Source of the DNA: JAOAPG01 sp963791575
GTDB lineage: Bacteria; Acidobacteriota; Terriglobia; Terriglobales; Acidobacteriaceae
Direction of reading: 5' to 3'
Length of the DNA stretch: 64,000 nucleotides
Assembly (NCBI GenBank): GCA_963791575.1
Contig: CAWBSY010000011.1
Location: 496,001-560,000, forward strand
The translations under genes and the position numbers were made by a program. This document shows positions 44,145-54,639 of this stretch, piece after piece (the stretch's first letter is position 1; every line of letters begins with the position of its first letter). Below the pieces are notes generated by a model. The model ran no database searches. It was not told the origin of the DNA and worked only from the letters and a program-made list of their open reading frames with translations.

Positions 44145-47108
44145 TTAGAACGTGGTGGCGACGGTGAAGCGAAATGTCTTGCGCGGTTCTCGCAATAGAT
44201 AATGTGGCGAGTAAGTATTGCGCGTAAGTTGATACGTATAATCGCCAGCGGCACCGACAGGGAACATACTTCGTGTGATCGCAATCGGCGATCCCGCAAT
44301 CTCATCGAGCCGCATTGGATTGTAAGCGTAGTAAATGCGGAAAGGCGCATTGACCACAGGCAAAAACATCTGCAATTCGAGTCCTGTCGACATGCGGGGC
44401 TTCCAATTGGTGCTTCCCAACACTTGGAGCTGCTGGGAAAACTTAGGAAACGAACTTGAGGAACCGGGCGTCACACCGCCCTGGCAAGTAAAACTGATGG
44501 GATCGAGCACGGGACAGCCATAGACTTGGCTGTTAATAGCATTGAATTGAGTAGTATTGATGAGCAGTTGCGATTGCCTCAACACTGGATCAATGCCGAT
44601 ATCCATGAAAGGTACCAGCGCGACTGGACCTGCGATGGTATATCGATATTCCAAGTTGGCGACCACGCTGGCATCGCCACCAGGAAATACGATTTGATCG
44701 GAGGGAACCGGGATTGTGTAACTTCCTCTCAGCGGGTTGCCAGGATCTTTGGGCACCACCGAGCCATCAGGATTCCTTAGTGGGACGGATATGGCGCTTG
44801 GCAGAAAAGCTACGGGAGAGATGGAGCGAATGTCGAACCCTCTAATATCGTTTTCGCCTCCCATATAGAAGCGTTGGAATGGGGGTGCGACTAAGCCGCC
44901 GTAGCCACTCATAAACGATGCCTGCAGCCGATACCCAATCGTGTTCCTATGATTTTGTACAGCTTTGAAGTGTTTGTATTCAAAGACCGGACGAATCGTC
45001 CTCACCGTACCACCTAATCCGGAAATCTCCGCTGCGAAATATGTGCTGGTGCCAGCATGTGGGAAGTTGGCAGAATCCAGCGTGTTCTTCGAGTAGCTGG
45101 GAATAATCTTGCTGGTTACGATTCCATTCAAAGCACTGGGCCCGCTGACTCCGCTAAATGCCAGGTAGTTAAACAGCGATTTGGCCGCGGTGGTCAATGC
45201 CACCAGGGAGGAAACATCGTAGGAATAACTGATGCCGACGCGCTTGAAGGAGCGGTGTAGCGGGTAGTTCAATGAGGTAGTGAAGCCTTTGCTCGATTGC
45301 GTGTAGTTCTGGAGCTGCTGCAATTCGGCATTCGTGAGAGCTAGTTGTTGACCAGTCAAGATCGCAGACTGTCGCGCTTGATCGTAGGTATATTTTCGTC
45401 CGTAGACGGTGAAGCCGAATTGCAAGGGACGATCCCAAAGATAAGGCTCGGTAAAGCCGAACATCAAATTGCGCTGCAAGTTTCCGATTTGCGCCTGCAC
45501 GGTTAGAGTCTCACCCAGCCCGAGGAAGTTATTCGTGCTATAGCTCAGGCCGATGAAAGCTCCTTCAAGTCCGCTGACGCCGCCGGTTAGCCCTATGCTG
45601 TTCTTTCCCTTCTCTTTGACCTTGAGCGTCAAGTCGACGGTGCCTTCTTTTTCGTCGAGATGACGATCGGTTACGTTGGGATCATCCGGCTTGAGCTGAT
45701 CGAAATATCCCAGCTGATTTAAACGCTGCAGACTGAGTTCCCACAATTGCTGGTTGTAAACCTGACCCTCTTCGAGCGCGATTTCGCGGCGTATAACTTT
45801 GTCACGCGTTGTTGTGTTGCCGGAGAACTCGATACGCCGCACAAAGAATTGCTTCCCTTCGTCCACGTCGATGTCGAGGAACACAAGTTTCTTTTGTTCG
45901 TCGAACGTGGTATTCGGAATCGATGTGAAATTGATGTATCCGTACTGGCCGTAGGCTTTGCGGAGCGACTCCAAGCCCTTGGCGACTTTCTCGCGGCTGA
46001 AGATATCGCCGTCTTTGATCGGAAACAGTGATCGTAAGGCTTTGACGTTGCTGATCGCCTTATTATTCTTGAATGTGATTCCTCCCAAGTTGTAGCGATC
46101 GCCCTCTTCAATCGGAATAGTGATATCGACCGCTTTTCCGGGACCGCTCTGCAGCAGAGGAATATGAAAGCCAGCATGCCCGGTGTCATGGATGTTGGTC
46201 TTGGGATCTTGCACCAGCACTTTGAAGTAGCCGCGATTCTGGTATTCGGACCGTACCCGTTCGGTGTCTTCATCGAGTTTGGTCGCGTCGTAGGTCTTGG
46301 CGAGCAGATTTTCGAGGAAGATGGAATGCGGAACGCCAATTGGTTTCAAGTTCTTCATGGCACTGCGCAGAATGCGGCTGGGGACGTTTTTGTTCCCCTG
46401 AAAAATAATCTTCCCGACTTTAACTTTTGGGCCTTCCTTAATCACAAAAGTCAAACTAACTGCTGCGGGAGGAATTGGACGAACCTCGGTGCGAATCGTG
46501 GCAAATTGTCTGCCATGTTCGGCAAGCAGCCCTTTGATGGTGACTTCAGCCTTTTTTACTTTTGTCGGATCGTATTGGCTTTCGGGAGAAAGCCCGACTT
46601 TGGCTTCCTTGAACCGGTCGAGGACATCGCTCTTTGAGACTGCATTCAGGCCAACATAATCAATCTCGCGGATAGTTGGACGTTCCTTGACATAAATATG
46701 CAAACGCCATCCCTTTGGCGTTTGCTCGCGCTCAACGCGAATGTCTTCAAAGTACCCGGTGTTCCACAGAGAATTGAAATCGCGTTGGATCGCCGCCTCA
46801 TCGTATACGTCGCCAGCTCGAGTGAAAATACGGGCGCGAATTGTATCTGCGGGTATGCGGCGATTGCCATGAATCTGAATCTCCGTGACCAGCTCCTGCT
46901 GCCCCACGCCTAGCGAACACAAGATTACGACCAAGCTAAGCAAGATGCTGAAACGGCGTGCGAGAAACGGCGTCTTTACAAAAGAAAAAGCGAGACCGGA
47001 GAGCCAAACCGGGTATGACTGCGGGCTGTCCTTGCTTCGGACAGGGTTGTCCTGATGAAAGCGATGAATCGCTACGACCTCAGATTGCTGGATTATGGAA
47101 AACCGCAA
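44145..47108 (-). CDS. bamA: outer membrane protein assembly factor BamA
   Basis: A 987-residue Omp85 protein. An N-terminal signal region (RRFSILLSLVVILCSLGVGQ) is followed by POTRA domains (LVTEIQIHGNRRIPADTIRA, TIREIDYVGLNAVSKSDVLD, VKVGKIIFQGNKNVPSRILR, YNLGGITFKNNKAISNVKAL, FFVRRIEFSGNTTTRDKVIR). A 16-strand-type beta-barrel ends in Phe (FRFTVATTF). FYMGGENDIRGFDIRS contains the conserved RGF motif of the lid loop. BamA inserts outer-membrane proteins. The N-terminal 50 residues before the signal may be over-extended. It is intact and upstream of the Skp gene. Confidence 0.95.
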   Translation of the reverse strand: MRFSIIQQSEVVAIHRFHQDNPVRSKDSPQSYPVWLSGLAFSFVKTPFLARRFSILLSLVVILCSLGVGQQELVTEIQIHGNRRIPADTIRARIFTRAGDVYDEAAIQRDFNSLWNTGYFEDIRVEREQTPKGWRLHIYVKERPTIREIDYVGLNAVSKSDVLDRFKEAKVGLSPESQYDPTKVKKAEVTIKGLLAEHGRQFATIRTEVRPIPPAAVSLTFVIKEGPKVKVGKIIFQGNKNVPSRILRSAMKNLKPIGVPHSIFLENLLAKTYDATKLDEDTERVRSEYQNRGYFKVLVQDPKTNIHDTGHAGFHIPLLQSGPGKAVDITIPIEEGDRYNLGGITFKNNKAISNVKALRSLFPIKDGDIFSREKVAKGLESLRKAYGQYGYINFTSIPNTTFDEQKKLVFLDIDVDEGKQFFVRRIEFSGNTTTRDKVIRREIALEEGQVYNQQLWELSLQRLNQLGYFDQLKPDDPNVTDRHLDEKEGTVDLTLKVKEKGKNSIGLTGGVSGLEGAFIGLSYSTNNFLGLGETLTVQAQIGNLQRNLMFGFTEPYLWDRPLQFGFTVYGRKYTYDQARQSAILTGQQLALTNAELQQLQNYTQSSKGFTTSLNYPLHRSFKRVGISYSYDVSSLVALTTAAKSLFNYLAFSGVSGPSALNGIVTSKIIPSYSKNTLDSANFPHAGTSTYFAAEISGLGGTVRTIRPVFEYKHFKAVQNHRNTIGYRLQASFMSGYGGLVAPPFQRFYMGGENDIRGFDIRSISPVAFLPSAISVPLRNPDGSVVPKDPGNPLRGSYTIPVPSDQIVFPGGDASVVANLEYRYTIAGPVALVPFMDIGIDPVLRQSQLLINTTQFNAINSQVYGCPVLDPISFTCQGGVTPGSSSSFPKFSQQLQVLGSTNWKPRMSTGLELQMFLPVVNAPFRIYYAYNPMRLDEIAGSPIAITRSMFPVGAAGDYTYQLTRNTYSPHYLLREPRKTFRFTVATTF

Positions 47109-47170
47109 TTATACGGTAGAGCAGTGGATACCGTCCAAAACTGAGCCAATCGACTTATCTTGTTTTCGCG

Positions 47171-49324
47171 TTAGCAGGCTGGCCGGAAAAGCCCTACCTC
47201 AACCAAGACGGAATAAAACGTCGCGGAGTTGCCCATGTCCGTAAGTTTTTCCGATGTGAGGACGTTAATATTTACATTGTCGCGACTAAGCTTCGCCCAA
47301 TGAAGGTGTGCGGAGACGACACCGGGCTGCACGTTTCCATCCACTCGCGCTTTCAAAACGATTTCTCCCCGGCCATTGAACACGCGCACTAAGTCGCCGT
47401 CGATTATTTGTCCGATGCTTCGCATCTTGCGGACTCATCTCTAACAGCCCGGATTCCTCCATCTGCTGAACTGACGGCAAATTCGAAAATGTTGAATTGA
47501 GAAAATTGTCGGCCTTGCGCGCCAGCAGCTCAAGGGGAAATGTCTTTGAATTCGCCCCATGGCGTGACTCGGTCGGCGGAACAAAACTCGCAACCGGGTC
47601 AAGACCTTCGGCTATGAGCGATTCATTGTGGAGTTCGGCTTTGCCGCTCCGGGTTTGGAAGTTTCCGAAAGCGAAAGGAAGGAAGAAGCTTCCATCGGTT
47701 GCGGTGCGCGCAATTGGCAATTGCTTGTCGGCGTCCGATCCAGTCGCAGCAAAGTTCAACCGTATGTGCCCGTCTTTTTCCAGCGTCGGTCGGTCAATCC
47801 CTGCCAGCCACGGGTTGGACGAGGTAAGCGCCTGGTCCACCATGTCGTCAACGGAGTCTCGGAAGCATTCGTCTTCAAATCCCATGTGCTCTGCGAGTGC
47901 CCGGAAAACATCTACATTCGATCTGCTCTCGCCAACTGGCTCAATAGCCTGATCCGACATTTGTAAATAATAGTGGCCGTACGAGGCTTGCAAATCCTTG
48001 TGCTCAAAAAATGTGGTCGCTGGCAAAACAATGTCTGCGTAATCCGTCGTGTCGGTGAAAAACTGCTCATGGACCACGGTGAACAAATCTGGCCTTCGCA
48101 GGCCGCGAATCACTTCATTGTGGTTTGGGCAAACGGCTGCGGGATTCGAGTTGTAAACAAACATGGCTTTGACCGGAGGATCATTCAATTCGTTCAGAGC
48201 CTTACCGAGTTCGACCATGTTTATACTGCGAGCCGGACGACCCAGTGTCGCACTCATGAGATCCGTGCGCTTCAGCGCGGCACTGTTCAATTCGAAAGCT
48301 CCGCTGGTCGAGAGCTGCAGGCCTCCGCCAACTTCTCTCCACGAACCCGTGATGCAAGGCAGCATGGCAATTACGCGAGTGGCCGTTCCGCCGTTTTCGG
48401 AGCGCTGCACTCCGTAATTAACCCTAATCACCGCAGGGCGGCTAGTTGCGTATTCGCGAGCCAGCTTAACGATGTCTGAGATCGCAATTCCCGTCCACTG
48501 TGCGACTCGTTCGGGCGGGTACTCCTGAACTTTTCTTCTCAACTCATCAAAACCTAGGGTGTAGCTTTTGACATATTCAGCGTCATGCAAGTTCTCATTG
48601 ATGATGACGTGCATCATCCCGAGAGCGAGTGCTGCATCGGTTCCAGGATTAATCGGTAAATACCAGTCGGCACAAGCCGCTGTGCGGGTGCGGTAAGGAT
48701 CGATGACCACCAGCTTCGCACCCTTGCGCCTTGCCTCGGAAATGAAAGGCCACAGATGGACGTTGTTGCCGTGAATATTTGAAGCCCAGGCAATGATGTA
48801 GCGCGAATGGCTGAACTGTTCGGGCTCCGTTCCCCACTTTGCTCCGATAACGGACTTGAGCCCAGCCTCTCCGGCGGCGGAACAAATATTTCGTTCCAGT
48901 TGCGAAGCTCCTAGCCGATGAAAAAAGCGACGGTCCATCGAACCGCCATTAAGGGTCGCTAATGTGCCGCCATAGGAGTACGGCAGAATCGACTCGCTGC
49001 CAAATTCGGCAGCGATCTTTTTGAAACGGTCGGTAATCTCATCGAGAGCCTCGTCCCAGGTGATGCGTTCGAAGGCCTGTGTGCCGCCGATCGCCAGCGG
49101 CTTTAGGCCCCTTTGACGTTACTCGCCGCATCGGGATACAGCACGCGATCCGGGGAATAGACCCGGTCGAGATACTTCGCAACTTTGGCACACAGGAAAC
49201 CACGCGTGACGGGATGAGCAGGATCTCCCTGAATCTTTGTGGCTCGTCCATCTTCGACCGTAATCAGAACACCGCAGGCATCGGGACAATCGTGCGGACA
49301 TGCGGCATGGACTACGTTCTTCAT
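47171..49324 (-). CDS. molybdopterin-dependent oxidoreductase with [4Fe-4S] motif (three frameshifts)
   Basis: The N-terminal cluster motif is Cys9-x3-Cys13-x3-Cys17...Cys45 (CPHDCPDAC...RGFLC). The corrected sequence continues with YPMRRV, GGTQAFERITWDEALDEI and the molybdopterin domains (NICSAAGEAGLKSVIGAKWG, SRYIIAWASNIHGNNVHLWP, GTDAALALGMMHVII). The C-terminal beta-barrel is IIDGDLVRVFNGRGEIVLKA. Breaks are near 49135, 49110 and 47420; the longest piece is 48938-47286. It belongs to the DMSO reductase superfamily with about 715 codons, formate dehydrogenase-like in layout. Substrate unknown; no Tat signal is seen, so it is probably cytoplasmic. Confidence 0.85.
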
Positions 49325-49387
49325 TCTGCGATTATAAAGTCCAAGCAGTTATCTGCTGAAAAATAGGAGGTTCAACAAAATATTTTC

Positions 49388-51883
49388 TCAGCGGGCAAAG
49401 GCCAGCGTCAACAAAGTCTTCTGCTCAACTTCATGAGCCTTTGCCGAACCCGTCGCCGGACTTGGGCTCGCTGAGCGCTTCACCGAGAGTACGGAGCGAT
49501 CCCCCGCAATGTGGCGCAAGCGTGGGAGCATAAAATTCATTGCTCCCATATTCGCAGGTTCTTCCTGCACCCACACAATTTCGTTTGCTGCTGGATGTTT
49601 TTCGAGTTCGGCTATCAATTCAGGTTCGGGAAAGGGATAGAGCTGCTCGGCGAAAACGATTGCAGTCGAAGTATCTTTTCTTTTCTTTCGCTCGTTGCGC
49701 AGTTCATGACCGATTTTCCCAGTGCAAAGCAGGATGCGGCTTGCATTTTGAACTTCAGTGTCAGGAAGAACTCTCTGAAAACGCTCGGCTGAAAAATCCT
49801 CTATTGGGGAAGATGCGTCGGGATGGCGCAGCATACTCTTGGGCGTAAACACTACGAGCGGCTTTCGCCACTTACGCAACGCCTGCCGCCGGAGAAGATG
49901 AAAGTATTGTGCCGCATTCGAGGGCTGACAGATTTGCATGTTGTCAGCGGCCGCGAGTTGGAGAAAACGTTCGATACGCGCACTGGAATGCTCCGGTCCC
50001 TGCCCTTCATAACCATGCGGCAATAACATTACAACGCCTGACAATAGACTCCATTTGGCCTCGCCGGCAGCGATGAACTGATCTATAACTGCCTGCGCTA
50101 CATTTACGAAATCGCCAAATTGCGCTTCCCAAAGCACGAGTGCCTCAGGATAATCGCGGCTGTATCCGTACTCGAAGCCAAGTACTCCAGCTTCAGAAAG
50201 AGTGGAATTGTAGATCTCACACGGGGCTTGATCAGGGGAGATGTGCTTCAAGGGAACATATTCTTGCTCATTCTCTATATCGAGAAGAACGGAATGACGC
50301 TGATTGAAAGTACCGCGCCGGCTGTCTTGCCCAGTCAGTCGCACCGGAACTCCTGCTTTCACAAGGCTTCCGAAGGCGAGCGCTTCGGCCATGCCGTAAT
50401 CAACGGGTCGTTTTGCTGTGGCCATTTCCGCCCGCTGTTCTAAAAGTTTTTTGACTTTCGGATGGATGTGAAATTTGTCTGGATAAGTAGTCAGCTGCTC
50501 CGTAATTTCCCGAAGTTCTGCCGCAGGTAATCCCGTGCTGATCTGGTATTCAGGTTTATAACGTCCGCCCACGAAATTCTTCCAGTACTGAGGTAAATCC
50601 CGAAGCAGCGGTTTTTTTGTGATCGAACCAGCTTTTTTTTGCGCGGCCTCAAATTCATTCTTGATCAACTGCGCTTGCGCGGCAGCATCTTCAGCGCCAA
50701 TGTCGCTGGCATAAATCTCCCAAAGCGGGGCATGTTCTTTGATTGCTTTATAAAGTAAAGGTTGAGTGATGGTCGGGTCGTCCACTTCGCTGTGCCCGTG
50801 ACGGCGATAACCAATCAAGTCCACCACCACATCGCTATGGAACTTGTAGCGGTATTCGAGAGCTAAGCGGCCTACCCGAATCACGGCATCAACATCTTCG
50901 CCATTTACGTGGAAGATAGGAATATTCTGTCGCCGCGCAATCTGTGCCGCGAAACGCGAGGAATGCAACTCGCGGGGAACGGTCGTAAATCCGATCAGGT
51001 TGTTGACGATGACGTGAATCGTGCCGCCCACCGTGTAACCCGGCAAATCGGCGTAATTCAATACTTCGGCAAAAATTCCCTGCCCTGCAAATGCGCCATC
51101 GCCATGAACGAGCAATGGGAGGAACTTTTGCGAACCATTGTCTCCGTCACGGTCTTGTTTTGCGCGGGCGCGTCCAAGTGCAACCGGATCCACAGCTTCG
51201 AGGTGACTGGGATTGGAGACCATGTGGATGTGAATCTTGGCTCCAGACTTGGTTACGTATTCGCCAGTCGCCCCCATGTGATACTTCACGTCTCCACCGC
51301 CAAGCACGCTGCGAGGATCGACGTCTTCGAATCCCGCGAAGACTTCTTCCGGAGCCCGCTTCGCAATGTGAGTGATGACGTTCAGACGGCCTCGATGACT
51401 CATACCCATCAGCAGCTCTACTGCGCCATGCTGCCCGGCCCCGTCGAGAATCTCATCTACAAGTGGAATGAGCGCTGTGACACCTTCCAGTGAAAAGCGC
51501 TTGCTGCCCAGGTACCGTTGCTGCAGCACCTGCTCGAACAGATCCGCACGAATAAGTTGATCGAGGGCGCGTTTCTGGTCGACCGCAGCTTGTGGAGCCT
51601 CCATGTGTTCCTGGATCCAGCGGCGCCTTTCGGGGTCGCTGATGTGCATGAACTCAGCTCCCATGGTTCCGCAGTAGAAACGGCGTGCTTCCTCAGCGAA
51701 CTCGCCGTTGATCTGCAACTCGGAATACGGATCTGGCGATAGAAAACCGAGCGGGTCAAGATCTGCTTCTAGGTAGCCCCAGTCTCGAAAAACATTAAGC
51801 ACACGTTCGCGTTCGGAGTTCGGTTGTTCTATGAGTGCGGTGGCGGCTGATGCGCCGTTAGTCTTACTTTGTCGGGTAGTCAT
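49388..51883 (-). CDS. sucA: 2-oxoglutarate dehydrogenase E1 component
   Basis: The thiamine-diphosphate-dependent E1 that decarboxylates 2-oxoglutarate in the TCA cycle. ATG 51883 gives about 831 residues. RFSLEGVTALIPLVDEIL, LMGMSHRGRLNVITHIAKR, LVHGDGAFAGQGIFAEVLN, DLIGYRRHGHSEVDDP and GQDSRRGTFNQRHSVL are E1 signatures. The frame extends to 52003, but those extra 40 residues have no family support and overlap the divergent upstream gene. The E2 and E3 genes are not adjacent in the window. Confidence 0.95.
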   Translation of the reverse strand: MTTRQSKTNGASAATALIEQPNSERERVLNVFRDWGYLEADLDPLGFLSPDPYSELQINGEFAEEARRFYCGTMGAEFMHISDPERRRWIQEHMEAPQAAVDQKRALDQLIRADLFEQVLQQRYLGSKRFSLEGVTALIPLVDEILDGAGQHGAVELLMGMSHRGRLNVITHIAKRAPEEVFAGFEDVDPRSVLGGGDVKYHMGATGEYVTKSGAKIHIHMVSNPSHLEAVDPVALGRARAKQDRDGDNGSQKFLPLLVHGDGAFAGQGIFAEVLNYADLPGYTVGGTIHVIVNNLIGFTTVPRELHSSRFAAQIARRQNIPIFHVNGEDVDAVIRVGRLALEYRYKFHSDVVVDLIGYRRHGHSEVDDPTITQPLLYKAIKEHAPLWEIYASDIGAEDAAAQAQLIKNEFEAAQKKAGSITKKPLLRDLPQYWKNFVGGRYKPEYQISTGLPAAELREITEQLTTYPDKFHIHPKVKKLLEQRAEMATAKRPVDYGMAEALAFGSLVKAGVPVRLTGQDSRRGTFNQRHSVLLDIENEQEYVPLKHISPDQAPCEIYNSTLSEAGVLGFEYGYSRDYPEALVLWEAQFGDFVNVAQAVIDQFIAAGEAKWSLLSGVVMLLPHGYEGQGPEHSSARIERFLQLAAADNMQICQPSNAAQYFHLLRRQALRKWRKPLVVFTPKSMLRHPDASSPIEDFSAERFQRVLPDTEVQNASRILLCTGKIGHELRNERKKRKDTSTAIVFAEQLYPFPEPELIAELEKHPAANEIVWVQEEPANMGAMNFMLPRLRHIAGDRSVLSVKRSASPSPATGSAKAHEVEQKTLLTLAFAR

Positions 51884-52014
51884 AAGAATGCCTATAGGAT
51901 AAAGGATGACGGCAGTTGTGTGCAGGATTCCACAGTAACTGTTACTAGCGAATCCCGATTGTGAACGAGTACCGGCGTTTTTTTCGAAACGAGCATTTAA
52001 CACGGGAGCGATGC

Positions 52015-52836
52015 ATGATCGGTAAGTTGATCGAAGGTAAGGGGACTCCTACTCTCATCGGAATTCCTTTTGACGCGCAGTCTTCCTACTTGCGAGGTGC
52101 GGCCGGTGCACCGCCTCTAATTCGTGATGCCTTCCATTGCGAGGCTTGGAACACGTGGACGGAAACAGGAGTAGATCTCGGTATCCCGGGAGCCTTTTCC
52201 GATGCGGGTGATTTGCAGATTTCCGACAATCATTTGGCTTTCGAACTAATTGAGAAATGTATAGAGGGATTGTTGGATAAGGGGCAGCGGCCCGTCAGCC
52301 TAGGCGGTGACCACTCGATTACGTATCCCATCGTGCGCGTCTTCGCCAAACGTATTCCGGATCTCACCATCGTGCATTTCGACGCACATGGGGATCTGTA
52401 TGACGAATTCGAGGGCAACAAGTACTCTCACGCCTGTCCCTTCGCCCGAATCATGGAGGAAGGCTGCGCCAAGCGACTGATTCAGCTGGGAATTCGTACT
52501 AACAACGCGCATCAAAGAGCGCAGGCTGCGCGTTTTGGTGTCGAAGTAATTGAAATGCGCGACTTACCCGCGATGGAACGGCTCAAACTCACTGGTTCCG
52601 TCTATATTTCGTTCGATGTCGATGTGCTTGATCCAGCGTTTGCCCCCGGGATTTCACATCGCGAGCCAGGAGGAATGTCGGTGCGAGAGGCCATTTCGCA
52701 TCTGCACGCAATTTCCGGCCTGATCGTTGGCGCTGATCTGGTGGAGTACAACCCAAAACAAGATGTCTCAGGGCTCACGGCCACGGTCTGCGGAAAGTTG
52801 CTAAAAGAGATTCTCGGCAAGATGATTGCCGGGTAA
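52015..52836 (+). CDS. arginase/agmatinase (ureohydrolase) family protein
   Basis: A 273-residue binuclear manganese hydrolase. The metal ligands are His100 (GGDHSIT), Asp123, His125 and Asp127 (HFDAHGDLYD), and Asp201/Asp203 (SFDVDVLDPAFAPG). The family cleaves guanidino groups of arginine, agmatine, guanidinobutyrate or formiminoglutamate. The loop residues do not let me choose among these, though agmatinase-like is the usual annotation. ATG 52015 is preferred over 51961 because the family begins near TPTLIGIPFD. Divergent from sucA. Confidence 0.9.
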   Translation: MIGKLIEGKGTPTLIGIPFDAQSSYLRGAAGAPPLIRDAFHCEAWNTWTETGVDLGIPGAFSDAGDLQISDNHLAFELIEKCIEGLLDKGQRPVSLGGDHSITYPIVRVFAKRIPDLTIVHFDAHGDLYDEFEGNKYSHACPFARIMEEGCAKRLIQLGIRTNNAHQRAQAARFGVEVIEMRDLPAMERLKLTGSVYISFDVDVLDPAFAPGISHREPGGMSVREAISHLHAISGLIVGADLVEYNPKQDVSGLTATVCGKLLKEILGKMIAG

Positions 52837-53152
52837 TGCATCCTGGTGCGATGAGGGAAATTGCAGAATTTGGCACAGTAATCTCGGTATGCATTCGGAT
52901 CTCAGGGGTAATAGCCCCGCCTATCTACATGAGAAATAGGCCAAGAATAGGGTGTCCTGCCGAGGAGGGTTGACGAAGAAGAATTTAGACTGATATCTGT
53001 ATGGGCTAAGAAAGCATACAGTGCTTTTTATGTGCGGAAGCAGAACCGGGGTGCTAGCATTGTCACGTTGCGTGACAGACGTTTAGTGACGTAAATGAAC
53101 ACCGTTTGGTCGTCCGAAATTGGACTTGAGGCAGTGGACTGGAGCAGGCAGA
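52837..53152. other. intergenic region with an inverted repeat
   Basis: About 315 bases between the ureohydrolase gene and the receiver gene. Apart from the symmetric TGTCACG-TTG-CGTGACA site at 53061-53077, I see no gene or RNA. Confidence 0.4.
53061..53077. promoter_or_regulatory. symmetric site TGTCACG-TTG-CGTGACA
   Basis: Perfect 7-base arms around a 3-base centre, about 75 bases upstream of the receiver gene. The size and symmetry suit a dimeric regulator such as a Crp/Fnr-type protein, but no regulator gene is next to it. Confidence 0.45.
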
Positions 53153-53542
53153 TTGGCAACTCGCATTCTTATTGTCGACGATAGTCCGTTGGTCCGCCAA
53201 CGTCTGCGGGATATGCTGCAACAGCATCCTGACTGGAAGGTTTGCGGAGAGGCTCCGAATGGGCGAGAAGCAGTCCAGAAAGTTCAGGAACTCGCTCCCG
53301 ATCTGATCGTGCTTGATTTCCTTATGCCGGGCATGGATGGACTTCAGGCCGCCCGGGAAATCGGAAAAGTGGTTCCTAATGTTCCGATCCTTATGTTCAC
53401 GATGCACCTTTCTCGCCAGCTTGTAGAGGAAGCGCGGAACGCAGGTATTCGGGGGGCGGTCGCTAAGTCGGATGCAGGTCGAATCATTGAAGGCTTGGAA
53501 GCCCTACTGAGAAACGAAGCATTCTTCTATTCGTCGAACTGA
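53153..53542 (+). CDS. single-domain response regulator (receiver only)
   Basis: A 129-residue receiver from a TTG start at 53153 preceded by a GGAGCAGG Shine-Dalgarno. Asp9/Asp10 bind metal, Asp55 is the phosphoacceptor (LIVLDFLMPGMDG), Thr83 the switch residue and Lys105 the conserved lysine. The sequence is like the NarL-type receivers but lacks the HTH output domain (it ends RNEAFFYSSN). Unlike the receiver at 9171, it keeps the switch Thr. A longer frame from 53120 is possible. No kinase is adjacent. Confidence 0.88.
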   Translation: MATRILIVDDSPLVRQRLRDMLQQHPDWKVCGEAPNGREAVQKVQELAPDLIVLDFLMPGMDGLQAAREIGKVVPNVPILMFTMHLSRQLVEEARNAGIRGAVAKSDAGRIIEGLEALLRNEAFFYSSN

Positions 53543-53592
53543 ATACCCTTCAGGCTAAATCAAAACCAAAAACAGGCATCTGTTGAACTGCT

Positions 53593-53853
53593 TTATGGCC
53601 AGCGCTTGGCGCTGTCTTCCCAACCCGAGGCTCGCGCTTGTTGCGGCGGGGGCGTGGTGATTGCGGGCTGCGGAATCCGAATCGGTTGTTGAGACGGAGA
53701 GCTGGCTAATGTCGGCTTGTTGCTGGCCGTCTCAGCCCCGGAATCTTTATCGTCTGAGAGCAAAGGGGCCGCGACTCGCAGCGCCTCCACTTCTTTTTCA
53801 AGCTTTGCGAGTTCGAGTTCTTTCTGTCTCAAAACCTCGTAAACGTTTTTCAT
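53593..53853 (-). CDS. small coiled-coil protein of unknown function
   Basis: An 86-residue product. MKNVYEVLRQKELELAKLEK and the following VEALRVAAPLL form an N-terminal coiled coil. The rest is disordered, rich in Ser, Pro and Gln, ending GWEDSAKRWP. This MKNVYEVLRQKE-type start is one I associate with acidobacterial small proteins. No function is known. It is a single gene, convergent with the receiver gene. Confidence 0.6.
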   Translation of the reverse strand: MKNVYEVLRQKELELAKLEKEVEALRVAAPLLSDDKDSGAETASNKPTLASSPSQQPIRIPQPAITTPPPQQARASGWEDSAKRWP

Positions 53854-53925
53854 ACCTGGGCACCTTTAGGGAAAATTGCTCGAATTAAGCGATTGTCCGA
53901 ACTCTATGCAGGTGAACGGGTTTTG

Positions 53926-54639
53926 TCAAGCAGGCAGCAGGATTCCCTTATCCAGATGCCGCGTCACATGGGCATAAGAAGCCGCATGCGGATCGTGAGT
54001 GACCATCACAATGGTCTTGTGAAAGTCTTCATTTAATCGCTTCAAAATCTCCAGTACTTCGGTGGCGGAATGGCTGTCCAGATCTCCGGTAGGCTCGTCG
54101 GCGAGCAGCAATGTTGGGTCGCTCACGATTGCTCGCGCAATGGCTACCCGTTGTTCTTGTCCTCCGGAAAGCTGTTTTGGCAAATGATGAACCCGGTCTT
54201 CGAGTCCTACAAGTTTCAAGGCTGTCATGACGTGGTCGCGCCGTTGCTGTCCGTTCAGTTTTGTAAGCAGTAGCGGTAATTCCACATTTTCAAATGCTGT
54301 GAGGACGGGGATCAGATTGAACGTCTGGAAGATGTAGCCGATATGCTCATTGCGCCAGTGGGCGGACTGGGAGTCGCTGAAGCTGAAAATATTCTGCCCT
54401 AAGACCAGCAACTCACCCTTGGTTGGGCGATCAATGGCCGCAATCATATTCAGCAATGTGGTCTTGCCGGAACCGGAGGGCCCCATCAGCGCGAGAAATT
54501 CTCCTGACGCGATCTCGATCGAAACATCGTCAAGAGCCTTGACTTCAAAAGCGTCGCGGCGGAAAATTTTGCTGACGTTGCGAGCCATGACGACTTTGGT
54601 TCCTGTTGCGACTTTATTTGCAGCAATAGCAGTGCTCAT
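53926..54639 (-). CDS. ABC transporter ATP-binding protein (MacB/LolD/DevA type)
   Basis: A 237-residue ATPase. Walker A GPSGSGKT is at 53-60, the signature LSGGQEQRVAIARA and Walker B LLLADEPTGDLD follow, then the HDPHAASYA switch His. The sequence is of the LolD/MacB/DevA group that powers FtsX-type permeases without transporting through the membrane pore. It overlaps the adaptor gene by 4 bases and belongs to a five-gene exporter unit (54-59.6 kb). Confidence 0.93.
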   Translation of the reverse strand: MSTAIAANKVATGTKVVMARNVSKIFRRDAFEVKALDDVSIEIASGEFLALMGPSGSGKTTLLNMIAAIDRPTKGELLVLGQNIFSFSDSQSAHWRNEHIGYIFQTFNLIPVLTAFENVELPLLLTKLNGQQRRDHVMTALKLVGLEDRVHHLPKQLSGGQEQRVAIARAIVSDPTLLLADEPTGDLDSHSATEVLEILKRLNEDFHKTIVMVTHDPHAASYAHVTRHLDKGILLPA

